From positions 806,001 through 870,000 of the forward strand of contig CAVSNQ010000022.1 of the NCBI GenBank assembly GCA_963729365.1: DNA of 64,000 nt, in the 5' to 3' direction. The position numbers and the translations under genes are program-made. Shown here in pieces: positions 40,937 to 50,011 of this stretch. This DNA is from JASHPR01 sp963729365 (lineage in GTDB: Bacteria > Actinomycetota > Actinomycetes > Streptosporangiales > Streptosporangiaceae). Every line of letters starts with the position of its first letter. Position 1 is the stretch's first letter. The notes beneath the pieces are model-generated. The model was not told where the DNA came from. It did no database searches and worked only from the letters and a program-made list of their open reading frames with translations.

Positions 40937-42718
40937 ATGTCGGTCTCGGTATCCATGCCCCAGCTCGGTGAGAGCGTCACCGAGGGCACAGTCACCCGCT
41001 GGCTGAAGCGGGAAGGCGAGCGAGTCGAGGCCGACGAGCCGCTGCTCGAGGTGTCCACCGACAAGGTCGACACCGAGATCCCCTCCCCGGTGTCTGGCGT
41101 CCTGCGCGGCATCACGGTCGCCGAGGACGAGACCGTCGCCGTCGGCGCCGAGCTGGCGGTCATCGACGAGGAGGGAGCCGCATCCGGCGCGGCACCGGGC
41201 GCCGGGAACGGGACAGCGGGCGCCGCGGACGCGGCCCCGGCGGCCGAAGAGGCGGCGGGCGCGGCGACCGGCCAGGCGGCGCCAGCCAGCCAGGCGGCGC
41301 CAGCCAGCCAGGGCGCGCCGGCCGGGCCCGCGGCGGGCGATGCCCAGCCGGCTCCGGCGCCGGCGGCCGCGGGCGGAGCGCCGGGCTACAGCGCGTCCGG
41401 CTACCAGCAGCCGTACCAGCAGTCGGTGCCGCCGCCACCGTCGGCACCCTCGTACCAGCCACCGCAGCAGCCCGTTCCCGAGGTGCCGGCGGCGTCGTAC
41501 CCGGCGGCGCCAGCGCCGGCAGCCGCTGGGCCGCCCGCCTACCAGGCTCCGGCATCCCAGCCCCCGGCGCCCCAGCCACCCGCGCCGCCGGCTCAGCCGG
41601 AGCAGGTGCCCGCGCAGGAAGCCGACGGTGCCGGCCCGCAGTTCCCGCCCGGCGCGGACGGCCCCTACGTCACGCCGCTGGTCCGCAAGCTAGCCGCCGA
41701 GCACGGGATCGACCTGGGGACCGTCTCGGGTACCGGGGTCGGCGGGCGGATTCGCAAGCAGGACGTCCTTGATGCCGCCCGGGAGCTGCGAGGCGCCCCG
41801 GCAGGCGGTGCGCCGCAGGTGGCGGTGCCGCAGCAGGCCGCACCACAGCAGTTCGCCCCACAGCAGGCCGCGCCACAGCAGCCCGCTGCGCAGCCCGCCG
41901 TGCCGCAGCAGCCCGCGGGACCGCCCGCTGCCGTACCGGGTGCCGGAGCCAGGCCTGCTGCCGCTTCGGCGCGGCCCGCGATCGTGCCGTCCAGCCTGCG
42001 CGGTACCACCGAGAAGCTGTCGCGGTCGCGCCAGGTCATCGCGCAGCGCATGGTCGAGTCGCTGCAGACCTCGGCACAGCTCACCACGGTGGTGGAGGCG
42101 GACGTCACCGCCATTGCCAGGCTCAGGAACCGCGCCAAGGCGGCTTTCGAGGCCAGGGAGGGCGTCAAGCTGTCGTTCCTGCCGTTCTTCGCGCTGGCCA
42201 CGGTGGAGGCGCTCAAGGTCCATCCGAAGCTCAACGCGATCATCGACACGGCCAGCGGGCAGGTGACCTACCACGACGCGGAGCATCTCGGCATAGCGGT
42301 GGACACCGAGCGCGGCCTGATGGTGCCGGTCATCCGCAAGGCGGGCGATCTCAACATTGCCGGGCTGGCCAGGAAGATCGCCGATCTCGCGGCGCGCACC
42401 CGTGCCGGGCAGGTGAGCCCGGACGAGCTGTCCGGCGGGACCTTCACGCTGACCAACACCGGCAGCCGGGGCGCGCTGTTCGACACGCCGATCATCAACC
42501 AGCCGCAGGTGGGAATCCTCGGCACCGGTACGGTGGTCAAGCGGGCCGTAGTCGTGGAGGACGCGGCGCTCGGCGAGGTCATCGCCGTGCGGTCCATGGT
42601 CTACCTGGCCCTCACCTACGACCACCGGCTCGTCGACGGGGCTGACGCCGCGCGGTTCCTGGTCACGATCAGGGAGCGGCTGGAAGAGGGCGCGTTCGAG
42701 ACCGAACTAGGGCTGTAA
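40937..42718 (+). CDS. sucB: dihydrolipoamide succinyl/acyltransferase (E2)
   Basis: 593 residues. One lipoyl domain (1-80) with the modified Lys43 in TDKVDTE, a very long Ala/Pro/Gln linker (about 80-235), a peripheral subunit-binding domain (YVTPLVRKLAAEHGIDLGTV), a second linker built of APQQ repeats, and the catalytic domain ending in TYDHRLVDGADAARFL with His563. Most actinomycete relatives are the succinyltransferase of 2-oxoglutarate dehydrogenase, sometimes shared with pyruvate dehydrogenase. Only one lipoyl domain is seen where many homologues have two. It needs lipoate from LipB and LipA, encoded nearby. Confidence 0.9.
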   Translation: MSVSVSMPQLGESVTEGTVTRWLKREGERVEADEPLLEVSTDKVDTEIPSPVSGVLRGITVAEDETVAVGAELAVIDEEGAASGAAPGAGNGTAGAADAAPAAEEAAGAATGQAAPASQAAPASQGAPAGPAAGDAQPAPAPAAAGGAPGYSASGYQQPYQQSVPPPPSAPSYQPPQQPVPEVPAASYPAAPAPAAAGPPAYQAPASQPPAPQPPAPPAQPEQVPAQEADGAGPQFPPGADGPYVTPLVRKLAAEHGIDLGTVSGTGVGGRIRKQDVLDAARELRGAPAGGAPQVAVPQQAAPQQFAPQQAAPQQPAAQPAVPQQPAGPPAAVPGAGARPAAASARPAIVPSSLRGTTEKLSRSRQVIAQRMVESLQTSAQLTTVVEADVTAIARLRNRAKAAFEAREGVKLSFLPFFALATVEALKVHPKLNAIIDTASGQVTYHDAEHLGIAVDTERGLMVPVIRKAGDLNIAGLARKIADLAARTRAGQVSPDELSGGTFTLTNTGSRGALFDTPIINQPQVGILGTGTVVKRAVVVEDAALGEVIAVRSMVYLALTYDHRLVDGADAARFLVTIRERLEEGAFETELGL

Positions 42719-42730
42719 GCAGGGGGCTCC

Positions 42731-43627
42731 ATGCGGGTCGCGATCACCGGATCGTCCGGGCTGATCGGGTCCGCGCTGGCTGAATCCCTGCTGCGGGACG
42801 GGAACGAGGTGACCCGCCTGGTCCGGCACTCGCCCGGGCTGCCGGACGAGATCGGCTGGAACCCGCGGGCCGACGACGGAGGGCTCGGTCCGGCCGCGTT
42901 CGACGGTGTCGATGCGGTGGTCCACCTGTCCGGAGCGCCGATCGCGGGCGGCCTGTGGACCAAGACCAGGAAGCTCGAGCTGCGTACCAGCCGGATTCAG
43001 AGCACCAACGCCCTGGTCGCCGCGCTAGCCAAGGCGGCGAGCCCGCCGCCGGTGCTGCTGTCCGGCTCCGCCATCGGGTGGTACGGGGACACCGGCACGC
43101 GCGAGGTGGACGAGTCCGCGCCCGCGGGAACCGGATTCCTCGCCGACCTGGTCAGCGACTGGGAAGCCGCGGCGCGGCCCGCCAGCCAGGCCGGCCTGCG
43201 CGTGGTGAACCTGCGCTCGGGGGTCGTGCTGTCCCGCCATGGCGGGATGCTCGGCCCGCTGGCGCCGCTGTTCCGGTTCGGGCTCGGAGCCCGAATCGGG
43301 CCCGGCACCCAGTTCATCAGCTGGATCTCGGTGACCGACCACGTGGCCGCGGTCAGGTACCTGCTCGACGACGCCGATATCGAAGGCCCGGTCAACCTCA
43401 CCGCCCCGGTGCCGGTGACCAACGCCCAGTTCACCGCCGAACTGGCCCGGGCGCTGCGACGGCCCGCGCTGCTGCGGATCCCGGCCCCGGTGCTCAGAGC
43501 CGGGCTCGGTGAGCTCTCCGGCGAGCTGCTCGGCAGCACGCGGGTCCTGCCACGGCGGCTGCAGCGGGCGGGCTTCGCGTTCCGCTATCCCGGCATCGCC
43601 AGCGCGCTGGCGGCGGAGCTAACGTAG
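42731..43627 (+). CDS. TIGR01777-family epimerase/reductase
   Basis: A 298-residue extended short-chain dehydrogenase relative with the N-terminal nucleotide motif TGSSGLIGSAL, then DAVVHLSGAPI, GSAIGWYGDTG and QFISWISVTDH. The family is widespread beside lipoate and 2-oxoacid genes but its substrate is unknown. It begins 12 bp after sucB and is probably co-transcribed. Its 3' end overlaps the convergent membrane-protein gene by nine bases. Two strong hairpins lie 35-85 bp after the stop. Confidence 0.85.
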   Translation: MRVAITGSSGLIGSALAESLLRDGNEVTRLVRHSPGLPDEIGWNPRADDGGLGPAAFDGVDAVVHLSGAPIAGGLWTKTRKLELRTSRIQSTNALVAALAKAASPPPVLLSGSAIGWYGDTGTREVDESAPAGTGFLADLVSDWEAAARPASQAGLRVVNLRSGVVLSRHGGMLGPLAPLFRFGLGARIGPGTQFISWISVTDHVAAVRYLLDDADIEGPVNLTAPVPVTNAQFTAELARALRRPALLRIPAPVLRAGLGELSGELLGSTRVLPRRLQRAGFAFRYPGIASALAAELT

Positions 43628-44335
43628 CGCCGTCGATCCCCGCCCGTCGCGCACAGTGCCATCCCGGGGGGACGACCCCCCGGGACCCTCCGCAATGCCA
43701 TCCCGGGAGGACGACTCCCCGGAAGCATCCGTTTTGTGGGACGAGCCCGGCGGGATCGGGTCGCGCATCACCCCGTCCTGCTGGTACCCGAACAGCGGGA
43801 TCCGCCACAACGGCGGTACCGGGCCTGGCAGCCCCTCCCGGCTCCGGATCCGCCCGATCGTCAGCCGCAGCAGGCGCCGGGCGGCGAAAATCGCGGCGAC
43901 CGCGAGGGGAATCTCGATCAGCAGAGCGGAGAGCAGGCTGAACAGGAAGCCGCTCGTGCGCACGTCCAGCGTCACGTCGAACCACGCGTCGGCGAACAGC
44001 AGCGTCGCCAGCACCAGCAGGCACATGATCAGAACCTGTCGGCCGCGCCACGCCGCCCAGGCGGTCGCCGCGAACGCGGCGAGCTCGGCGAGGTCAAATC
44101 CCACCCACGCGCCGCGCCAGTCGCCGGCGCGGTAGAACCGTGGCAGCGAGACGGCAAGCACGCCGATCCACGCGGCGAGGGCTACGCAGCACACGATCGT
44201 GACGATAAGGAACCACCGGCGCCGTCGCTGGCTGCCGGCGTTCGCCAGCTGCGGCATGTCCATGACCGCCAGCATCTGCATCAGCTTGGCCCGCTCCTTG
44301 GGGCTCATCCGCCTGAGCTCAGCCTCGTCGAACAC
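43619..44335 (-). CDS. hypothetical membrane protein
   Basis: 238 residues. A short N-terminal region (FDEAELRRMSPKERAKLMQ) is followed by four or five membrane helices and a cytoplasmic tail of about 50 residues. GTG 44335 is chosen because AAAGGAGG lies seven bases upstream; ATGs at 44356 and 44386 are in frame but lie before this site. The tail (SSRDGIAEGP, SSPRDGTVRDG) is encoded by two strong hairpin repeats and may be recently acquired. Family not recognised. Confidence 0.6.
   Translation of the reverse strand: MFDEAELRRMSPKERAKLMQMLAVMDMPQLANAGSQRRRRWFLIVTIVCCVALAAWIGVLAVSLPRFYRAGDWRGAWVGFDLAELAAFAATAWAAWRGRQVLIMCLLVLATLLFADAWFDVTLDVRTSGFLFSLLSALLIEIPLAVAAIFAARRLLRLTIGRIRSREGLPGPVPPLWRIPLFGYQQDGVMRDPIPPGSSHKTDASGESSSRDGIAEGPGGSSPRDGTVRDGRGSTALR
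43662..43685. terminator. perfect hairpin, probably terminating the epimerase operon
   Basis: Two ten-base arms (TCCCGGGGGG and CCCCCCGGGA) around an ACGA loop, 35 bp after the epimerase stop. A second, slightly imperfect version lies at 43701-43723. Both also code for the end of the membrane protein on the other strand. Confidence 0.65.
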
Positions 44336-44453
44336 CGGCCGCCCTCCTTTCGGCATCCCTGCTGCCTGGAACCCAGGCCAAACCATGCTTCTTCCCCATG
44401 CATGCCCGCAGGCCCGGCTTCCGACGCCTGCCTGACCGCGCGGATCGGGCCTC

Positions 44454-44459
44454 TAAGCT
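44454..44459 (+). promoter_or_regulatory. -10 element before lipB
   Basis: TAAGCT, seven bases before ATG 44467; identical to the element before nadE. Confidence 0.5.
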
Positions 44460-44466
44460 GGTGCGC

Positions 44467-45174
44467 ATGGAGCGCGAGCTGATTTTCGCCCGGGCCGGCT
44501 TCGGCCCCGAGGCGATCGGTTACCAGCGGGCCTGGGATCTGCAGCGGGAACTGCACGAACGGCGAGTGCGCGGCGACATCCCCGACTGCTGCCTGCTGCT
44601 CGAGCACCCTCCGGTGTACACGGCGGGCAAGCGGACCAGCGAGCTTGACCGCCCGGCCGGGGACCCCGGCGCTCCGGTCATCGACGTCGACCGGGGCGGC
44701 AAGATCACCTGGCACGGGCCGGGCCAGCTCGTCGGCTACCCGATTGTCAGGCTCGGCGAGCCGATCGACGTGATCGGCTACGTCCGGACGATCGAGGAGG
44801 CGCTGATCCGCACCTGCGCCGAGTTCGGGGTGCGGACCGAGCGCGTCGACGGGCGGAGCGGGGTATGGCTCCGCGGCTCCGCGGGCGCGCCGGACCGGAA
44901 GGTCGGCGCGATCGGCATCCGGGTGTCACGCGGCGTGACCATGCACGGCTTCGCCCTGAACTGCGACTGCGACCTGTCCTGGTACGACCGCATCGTGCCC
45001 TGCGGGATCAGCGATGCCACGGTGACCACCCTGTCGGCCGAATCCGGCCGGCCCGTCACCGTCGCCGACGCGGTCGAGGTGGTCGAGCGTCACCTCGCCG
45101 ACGTGCTCGGCGCACACCGCTGGCGCAGCGTCGAGGGGACCGCTCCGGACCGGCTGACGGCGGCGGTCAGCTGA
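44467..45174 (+). CDS. lipB: octanoyl-[ACP]:protein N-octanoyltransferase
   Basis: 235 residues. RGGKITWHGPGQLVGYP is the family signature; the catalytic Cys is in IVPCGI and the Lys in the KVGAIGIR segment. LipB moves octanoyl groups from acyl-carrier protein onto lipoyl domains such as that of the E2 encoded upstream. ATG 44467 is preferred over 44398 since TAAGCT ends seven bases before it and family sequence (ERELIFARAG) starts directly. Its last 44 bases are the first copy of a 50-bp tandem duplication. It is normally next to lipA, from which it is here separated by three genes. Confidence 0.9.
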   Translation: MERELIFARAGFGPEAIGYQRAWDLQRELHERRVRGDIPDCCLLLEHPPVYTAGKRTSELDRPAGDPGAPVIDVDRGGKITWHGPGQLVGYPIVRLGEPIDVIGYVRTIEEALIRTCAEFGVRTERVDGRSGVWLRGSAGAPDRKVGAIGIRVSRGVTMHGFALNCDCDLSWYDRIVPCGISDATVTTLSAESGRPVTVADAVEVVERHLADVLGAHRWRSVEGTAPDRLTAAVS

Positions 45175-45230
45175 CCCGCGTCGAGGGGACCGCTCCGGAC
45201 CGGCTGACGGCGGCGGTCAGCTGACCCGCG
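45131..45230. repeat. exact 50-bp tandem duplication at the lipB / NUDIX junction
   Basis: Bases 45131-45180 are repeated exactly at 45181-45230. Each unit includes the palindrome GGTCAGCTGACC, which contains TGA on both strands. lipB stops in the first unit, the convergent NUDIX gene in the second. Confidence 0.95.
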
Positions 45231-45702
45231 TCGGCTGGTAGACGGCCGCGCCGCTGGCCCGCGCGGCCAGCGAGGCCCGCACCCGGCGTACGCCGTACGG
45301 CGGCAGGTAACCGGCCACGTCGCTCGCGGGGACGAACCGGAACTCGTCAAGCTCCTCCTGCTGCAGCACGATGCCGTCACCATTACCGAGCGTTCCGCCG
45401 TCGAAGACGAAGTGCATGATCGGACGCGCCTCCTCGCCGTACGGCTGGGACCAGTCGATGGCCAGGAGCACGCCGATCGGGAGGGACAGGCCGAGTTCCT
45501 CAGCGACTTCCCTCGCGCAGCCGACGTGCGGCGGCTCGCCGTGCTCGCAGATGCCGCCGGGCAGCGTCCAGTGGTCGCGGTAGTTCGGCTTGACCAGCAG
45601 TATCAGCCCGGCCGGATCGGTGATCAGCGCCCCGGCCGCCAGCACGACGCCGGGCAGCTGCGCGAACCAGGTGTCGTGATCGATGAAGTTGCCGGCGGTC
45701 AT
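45217..45702 (-). CDS. NUDIX hydrolase
   Basis: 161 residues with a full Nudix box, GGICEHGEPPHVGCAREVAEELGL (about residues 49-72 in two overlapping parts, GGICEHGEPPHVG and AREVAEELG), which binds magnesium and cleaves nucleoside diphosphates linked to another group. It is of the short MutT/ADP-ribose type; the substrate cannot be predicted. Its ATG overlaps the hisS stop by one base (TGATG). It ends in the second unit of the 50-bp duplication. Confidence 0.85.
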   Translation of the reverse strand: MTAGNFIDHDTWFAQLPGVVLAAGALITDPAGLILLVKPNYRDHWTLPGGICEHGEPPHVGCAREVAEELGLSLPIGVLLAIDWSQPYGEEARPIMHFVFDGGTLGNGDGIVLQQEELDEFRFVPASDVAGYLPPYGVRRVRASLAARASGAAVYQPTRVS

Positions 45703-47015
45703 CAGTGCTCCGCCGCGGCCACGCGCGCGAGATGCTCGCCGAGGTCGCCGGCCGGCACCGCGACCTGCTCGCCGCTGACCAGGTCGCGGACGGTGACCGT
45801 GCCGGACTCGGCCTCAGCCCGGCCGTAGATCAGGCACCAGCGCGCGCCCTGGTCGCTGGCCCACCTGAGCTGCCTGCCGAGCTTGCCGGACGAGCCGAGG
45901 TACACGCTGGCCCGCAGCCCGGCGGCGCGGGCGACGGCGGCGAAGCCAAACGACGCCGCGGCGAACTCCTCCCCCATGACCGTGACCGCCACGTCCAGGC
46001 GGCTGGGCGGGGCCTCCGCTCTGTCCGACAGCAGCGACAGGATCCGCTCGATGCCCAGGGAGGTCCCTGTCGCGGGCACGTCCGGCCCGCCGAGCTGCTC
46101 GATCAGGTGGTCGTAGCGGCCTCCCCCGCCCATCGAGCCTGCCACTCCTGGCGCGCTCAGCTCCCAGATCGGCCCGGTGTAGTAGCTGAGGCCACGCACC
46201 AAGCGCGGGGTGAACGCGATCCGCCCGGGCGGCAGCTCCGGGGTGACCAGCGACAGCACCCGGTCCACCTCCTCGAGGCCCGCGCTGCCCTCGTCGCTCT
46301 GCTTGAGCGCGTCCCTGATCCGGCCCTCCGCGTCGGGCGCGGTCATCGCGTCCACGAGCTCGGCGGCCCGGCCGGGATCCAGCCCGCGCTGCCCGAGTTC
46401 CGCGGTGACCGCCTCCGGGCGGAGCTTGTCCAGCTTGTCCAGCGTGATCAGCACCCCGGAACCGAGATCGGCCGGCACGCCGAACGCGTCGAGCAGGCCA
46501 GTCAGCACCCGGCGCGAGTTCAGCAGCACGCGGAACTCGTCGATGCCGAGCTCGGCCACGGCGTCGTGGTGTGCGCACAGCACCTCCGCATCCGCCAGCG
46601 GCGAAACCGAGCCCAGCGTGTCCAGATCGCACTGCACGAACTCGCGGTAGCGGTCCCGGCCCGGCCGCTCCGCGCGCCACACCGGCCCCAGCGCGTAGCG
46701 CTTGTACGGCGACGGCAGCCGGCTGCCGTAGGCCGCCGCCACGCGGGCGAGCGGCACCGTGTGGTCGTAGCGCAGGGCCAGGTCGGCCTCGCCGGACGCC
46801 TCGTGCTCGCCGCGGCGCAGGATCTTGAAGATCAGCTTCTCGCCGTCGTCGCCGTACTTGCCGAGCAGCACGTCCAGGCGCTCGAACGCCGGGGTCTGCA
46901 GCGGCTCGAACCCGTAGCGGGTGAACACCGACCGGATAACATCGAACGCCCGCTCGCGCTGCTCGAGCTCCGCGGCGAGCAGATCACGCGTCCCCGATGG
47001 TGGATCAAACTGCAT
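45702..47015 (-). CDS. hisS: histidine--tRNA ligase
   Basis: 437 residues of a class II synthetase: PPSGTRDLLAAE (N-terminus), the motif 2 region YKRYALGPVWRAERPGRDR, the histidine motif RGLSYYTGPIWE and SMGGGGRYDHLIEQLGG, then an anticodon-binding domain. The histidine-specific motifs argue for a synthetase rather than the HisZ regulatory protein. The usual actinomycete hisS lies near relA, so this may be a second copy. ATG 47015 fits the family's N-terminus; 47021 and 47030 are in frame. It shares its 5' region with the divergent MFS gene without an obvious promoter gap. Confidence 0.85.
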   Translation of the reverse strand: MQFDPPSGTRDLLAAELEQRERAFDVIRSVFTRYGFEPLQTPAFERLDVLLGKYGDDGEKLIFKILRRGEHEASGEADLALRYDHTVPLARVAAAYGSRLPSPYKRYALGPVWRAERPGRDRYREFVQCDLDTLGSVSPLADAEVLCAHHDAVAELGIDEFRVLLNSRRVLTGLLDAFGVPADLGSGVLITLDKLDKLRPEAVTAELGQRGLDPGRAAELVDAMTAPDAEGRIRDALKQSDEGSAGLEEVDRVLSLVTPELPPGRIAFTPRLVRGLSYYTGPIWELSAPGVAGSMGGGGRYDHLIEQLGGPDVPATGTSLGIERILSLLSDRAEAPPSRLDVAVTVMGEEFAAASFGFAAVARAAGLRASVYLGSSGKLGRQLRWASDQGARWCLIYGRAEAESGTVTVRDLVSGEQVAVPAGDLGEHLARVAAAEH

Positions 47016-47019
47016 TGCC

Positions 47020-48290
47020 ATGCGCCCCATGCTTCCCGACGCGGGCGTCCCGCGTCACATCGACCCGCCTGGTGGGCGATTCAATATCGGCCTGGCGATC
47101 GCGCTGCAGACCGCGATCTCGGCCGGCGACGGCCTGGCCCTGATCGCGCTGGCCAACCGGGTCTACCAGGGCACGCACGCCTCCTGGGCGGTAGCCGCCG
47201 TGTTCCTCGCGGTGACCGTGCCGATCACGGCGCTCTCCCCGGTCGCCGGGCTGCTGCTTGACCGGCTTCCCACCCGGCCCGTGCTGGTGACCGCCGCCAC
47301 TGCCGAGGCCCTGGTCGCGCTGGCGCTGGCCGGGTTGACCGGCGTGCCGGCCACCCTCGGCCTGGCGGCCGGCTTCGGCGTCTGCGCGGCCGTCTTGCAG
47401 CCTGGCCTCGGCGCGATCGTGCCGAGGATCGCCGGCGTCACCGACATCACCAGGACCAACAGTTATCTCCAGGCCGCGACCTGGGGCGGGTTCACCGTGG
47501 GCCCGCTGCTCGCCGGACTGCTGATCGCCACCGTCGGTTCCGGTGCCGCGCTGGTGGCCGACGCCGCCCTGTACGCCCTCGGCGCGATCGGCCTGCGCGC
47601 GCTGCGACTGGCCGGGCGGCGATACGTTCAGGCCGGCCTGAACAGTACCGGAGGCAACCCGCCGCTGCGCGCGCAGCTCAGGGCGGGTCTCAGCTTCCTC
47701 CGCGCGGACGCCGAAGCCGGGATGCTGGTCGTGATCGTCGGCGCGATGGTCGCGTGCGCCAACATGGCGGTCGTGGCCGAGGTGGTATTCGCCGAGCACG
47801 TGCTGGGGCCGGCCCGGGCGGCTACTCGCTGCTGGTCGCGGCCTGGACCGGAGGCATGGTGATCGGCACCCTGGCCGGCGGCCGCATGCCGGTGCGCTGG
47901 CTGGTGCCGGCGGCGCTGGCCAGCATCTTCGCCACCGGTACCGGGCTCGTGCTGGCCAGCCAGGCGGCCGTGCTGTGGCAGGCGGCGTCGGCCTACGGCT
48001 TCGGCGGCCTGGCCAACGGTCTCGAGGCCGTGGCCAGCCGGAGCTTCCTCAATCACCGGGCGCCCGAGGACGTGGCGGGCCGGGTGTTCGCCCTGTACTC
48101 GGGGGTCCTGTTCGGCGCGACCTCGCTCGGCATGGCCGTGGCCGCGGTGCTGCTGCCCGCGCTGGGCGCGCGCACGGTCCTCGTCGTCGCGGGCGGCGGC
48201 GGGATCCTGGCCGGCGCGGTGGGCTGCTTCTGGCTGGGCCTGCGCAGCCGCCTCCCGGGCACCGGCTCGTCCCGGCCGGACGTAACCTAA
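47020..48290 (+). pseudogene. MFS transporter, interrupted by one frameshift
   Basis: A major facilitator with about 12 helices in two frames. The first part (from MRPMLPDAGVPRHIDPPGG) runs to FAEHVLG at about 47804; the rest resumes as GAGPGGYSLLVAAWTGG and ends PDVT at 48290. One missing base in GTGCTGGGGCCGG (47800-47812) explains it. Restored length is about 423 residues. Because the rest is intact, recent mutation or a sequencing error in a G-run is likely. It resembles enterobactin-exporter-like MFS proteins; the substrate is unknown. Confidence 0.75.
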
Positions 48291-48294
48291 AGAC

Positions 48295-49221
48295 GTGGTA
48301 CTCGCACCAGAAGGACGCCGGATGCTGCGGCTCGAGGCACGCAACAGCCAGACGCCGATCGAGCGCAAGCCCCCGTGGATCAAGACCCGGCTGCGCACCG
48401 GGCCCGAGTACACGGCGCTGAAGCAGCTGGTGCGGCGCGAGGGGCTGCACACGGTCTGCGAGGAAGCGGGCTGCCCCAACATCTTCGAGTGCTGGGAAGA
48501 CCGCGAGGCGACGTTCCTGATCGGCGGCGACCAGTGCACCAGGCGCTGCGACTTCTGCCAGATAGCCACCGGCCGGCCCGAGCCGCTCGACACCGACGAG
48601 CCGCGCCGGGTCGCCGAGTCGGTGGCGGCGATGGGGCTGCGCTACGCGACCGTCACCGGCGTGGCCAGGGACGACCTGGCCGACGGCGGTGCCTGGCTGT
48701 ACGGCCAGACCGGCCGCGAGATCCACGCCGCGGTGCCCGGCTGCGGGGTGGAGCTGCTGATCCCCGACTTCAACGCCGATCCGCAGCAGCTCGCCGTGGT
48801 GTTCGCGGCCCGGCCCGAGGTGCTCGCGCACAACATCGAGACCGTGCCGCGGATCTTCCGGCGGATCCGGCCCGGGTTCCGCTATGAACGGTCGCTCGAG
48901 GTGCTCAGCCGGGCCCGCGAGGCCGGCCTGATCACCAAGTCCAACCTGATCCTCGGCATGGGGGAAGAGCGCGGCGAGATCAGCGCGGCCATGGCCGACC
49001 TGCGTGCGGCCGGTTGCGATCTGCTGACGATCACCCAGTACCTGCGGCCGTCCGTCCGGCACCACCCGATCGACCGGTGGGTGCCGCCCGAGGAGTTCGA
49101 CGAGCTCGGCGAGGAAGCGCTCGGGCTGGGCTTCGCCGGGGTGATGTCCGGGCCGCTGGTCCGCTCGTCCTACCGCGCGGGCCGGCTGTACCGGCAGGCC
49201 CTGGACCGGGCCGGCTGCTAG
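48295..49221 (+). CDS. lipA: lipoyl synthase
   Basis: 308 residues. The auxiliary iron-sulfur cluster motif CEEAGCPNIFEC and the radical-SAM motif CTRRCDFC are complete, and the C-terminal RSSYRAG serine motif is present. LipA inserts two sulfur atoms into octanoyl groups attached by LipB. GTG 48295 lies six bases after TAACCT (leaderless); ATG 48322 is an alternative. It is separated from lipB by the NUDIX, hisS and MFS genes. Confidence 0.95.
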   Translation: MVLAPEGRRMLRLEARNSQTPIERKPPWIKTRLRTGPEYTALKQLVRREGLHTVCEEAGCPNIFECWEDREATFLIGGDQCTRRCDFCQIATGRPEPLDTDEPRRVAESVAAMGLRYATVTGVARDDLADGGAWLYGQTGREIHAAVPGCGVELLIPDFNADPQQLAVVFAARPEVLAHNIETVPRIFRRIRPGFRYERSLEVLSRAREAGLITKSNLILGMGEERGEISAAMADLRAAGCDLLTITQYLRPSVRHHPIDRWVPPEEFDELGEEALGLGFAGVMSGPLVRSSYRAGRLYRQALDRAGC

Positions 49222-49294
49222 GGCCGGTCACGGCGGGGGCCGTTCGGCAGGGGCCGTTCGCGCGGAAGCCCGCGATGCTCGTATCCTCACCAGC

Positions 49295-50011
49295 ATGGTG
49301 AACAAGCCGTCAGGCGCGGCAACGCGGAAGAACGCGGCCGACCCCCCTTCGGGCCGCATCAAGCAGATCCGCATGGTTGCGGGCGTCATCCGCAAGACCA
49401 ACCCCAAGGCGCTGCCGATTGTCGCGGCTACCGGCATCGGGATCATCGCGATCTTCGTCGTCATCGGCATCGTCACCGGCCTGGTGGGGTTCCTGGTTCC
49501 GCTTGGCGTACTGGTCGGGCTGGGCGCGGCGATGATCTTGTTCGGGCGGTTCGCCCAGTCTGCGCAGTACGCGGCCATCGCCGGGCAGCCGGGCGCCGCG
49601 GCGGCGATCCTGCAGAGCATGCGCGGCAACTGGACCGTGACCCCGGCCATCGCCGCCAACAGGAACATGGACGTGGTTCACCGGACGGTCGGCAAGCCCG
49701 GCGTGATCCTGGTCGGCGAGGGCTCGCCGAGCCGGCTGCCCGGCCTGCTCGCCGCCGAGAAGAAGCGGGTGGCCCGGATCACCTTTGACGAGCTGCCGAT
49801 CTATACCATCCAGGTCGGCGATGAGGAGGGGCAGATCCCCATCCGGCGGCTGCAGCGGCACATCATGAAGCTGCCCCGCAACCTCAAGGGCCCGGCGGTC
49901 GCGGACCTGAACTACCGGCTCAAGGCGCTGCCGCAGTCGCTCCAGATGCCCAAGGGCCCGATGCCCAAGACCGGCCGGATGCCCAAGGCGCCCCGGCCGA
50001 AGTTCCGCTAG
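49295..50011 (+). CDS. DUF4191 family membrane protein
   Basis: 238 residues with a basic N-terminus, two adjacent membrane helices (IVAATGIGIIAIFVVIGIVT and the next 25 residues) and a cytoplasmic C-terminal domain (VVHRTVGKPGVILVGEGSPSR) with a basic Pro-rich tail. The family is almost always next to lipA in actinomycetes. TATCCT lies seven bases before ATG 49295. Its TAG overlaps that of the convergent RDD gene in a CTAG palindrome. Function unknown. Confidence 0.85.
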   Translation: MVNKPSGAATRKNAADPPSGRIKQIRMVAGVIRKTNPKALPIVAATGIGIIAIFVVIGIVTGLVGFLVPLGVLVGLGAAMILFGRFAQSAQYAAIAGQPGAAAAILQSMRGNWTVTPAIAANRNMDVVHRTVGKPGVILVGEGSPSRLPGLLAAEKKRVARITFDELPIYTIQVGDEEGQIPIRRLQRHIMKLPRNLKGPAVADLNYRLKALPQSLQMPKGPMPKTGRMPKAPRPKFR

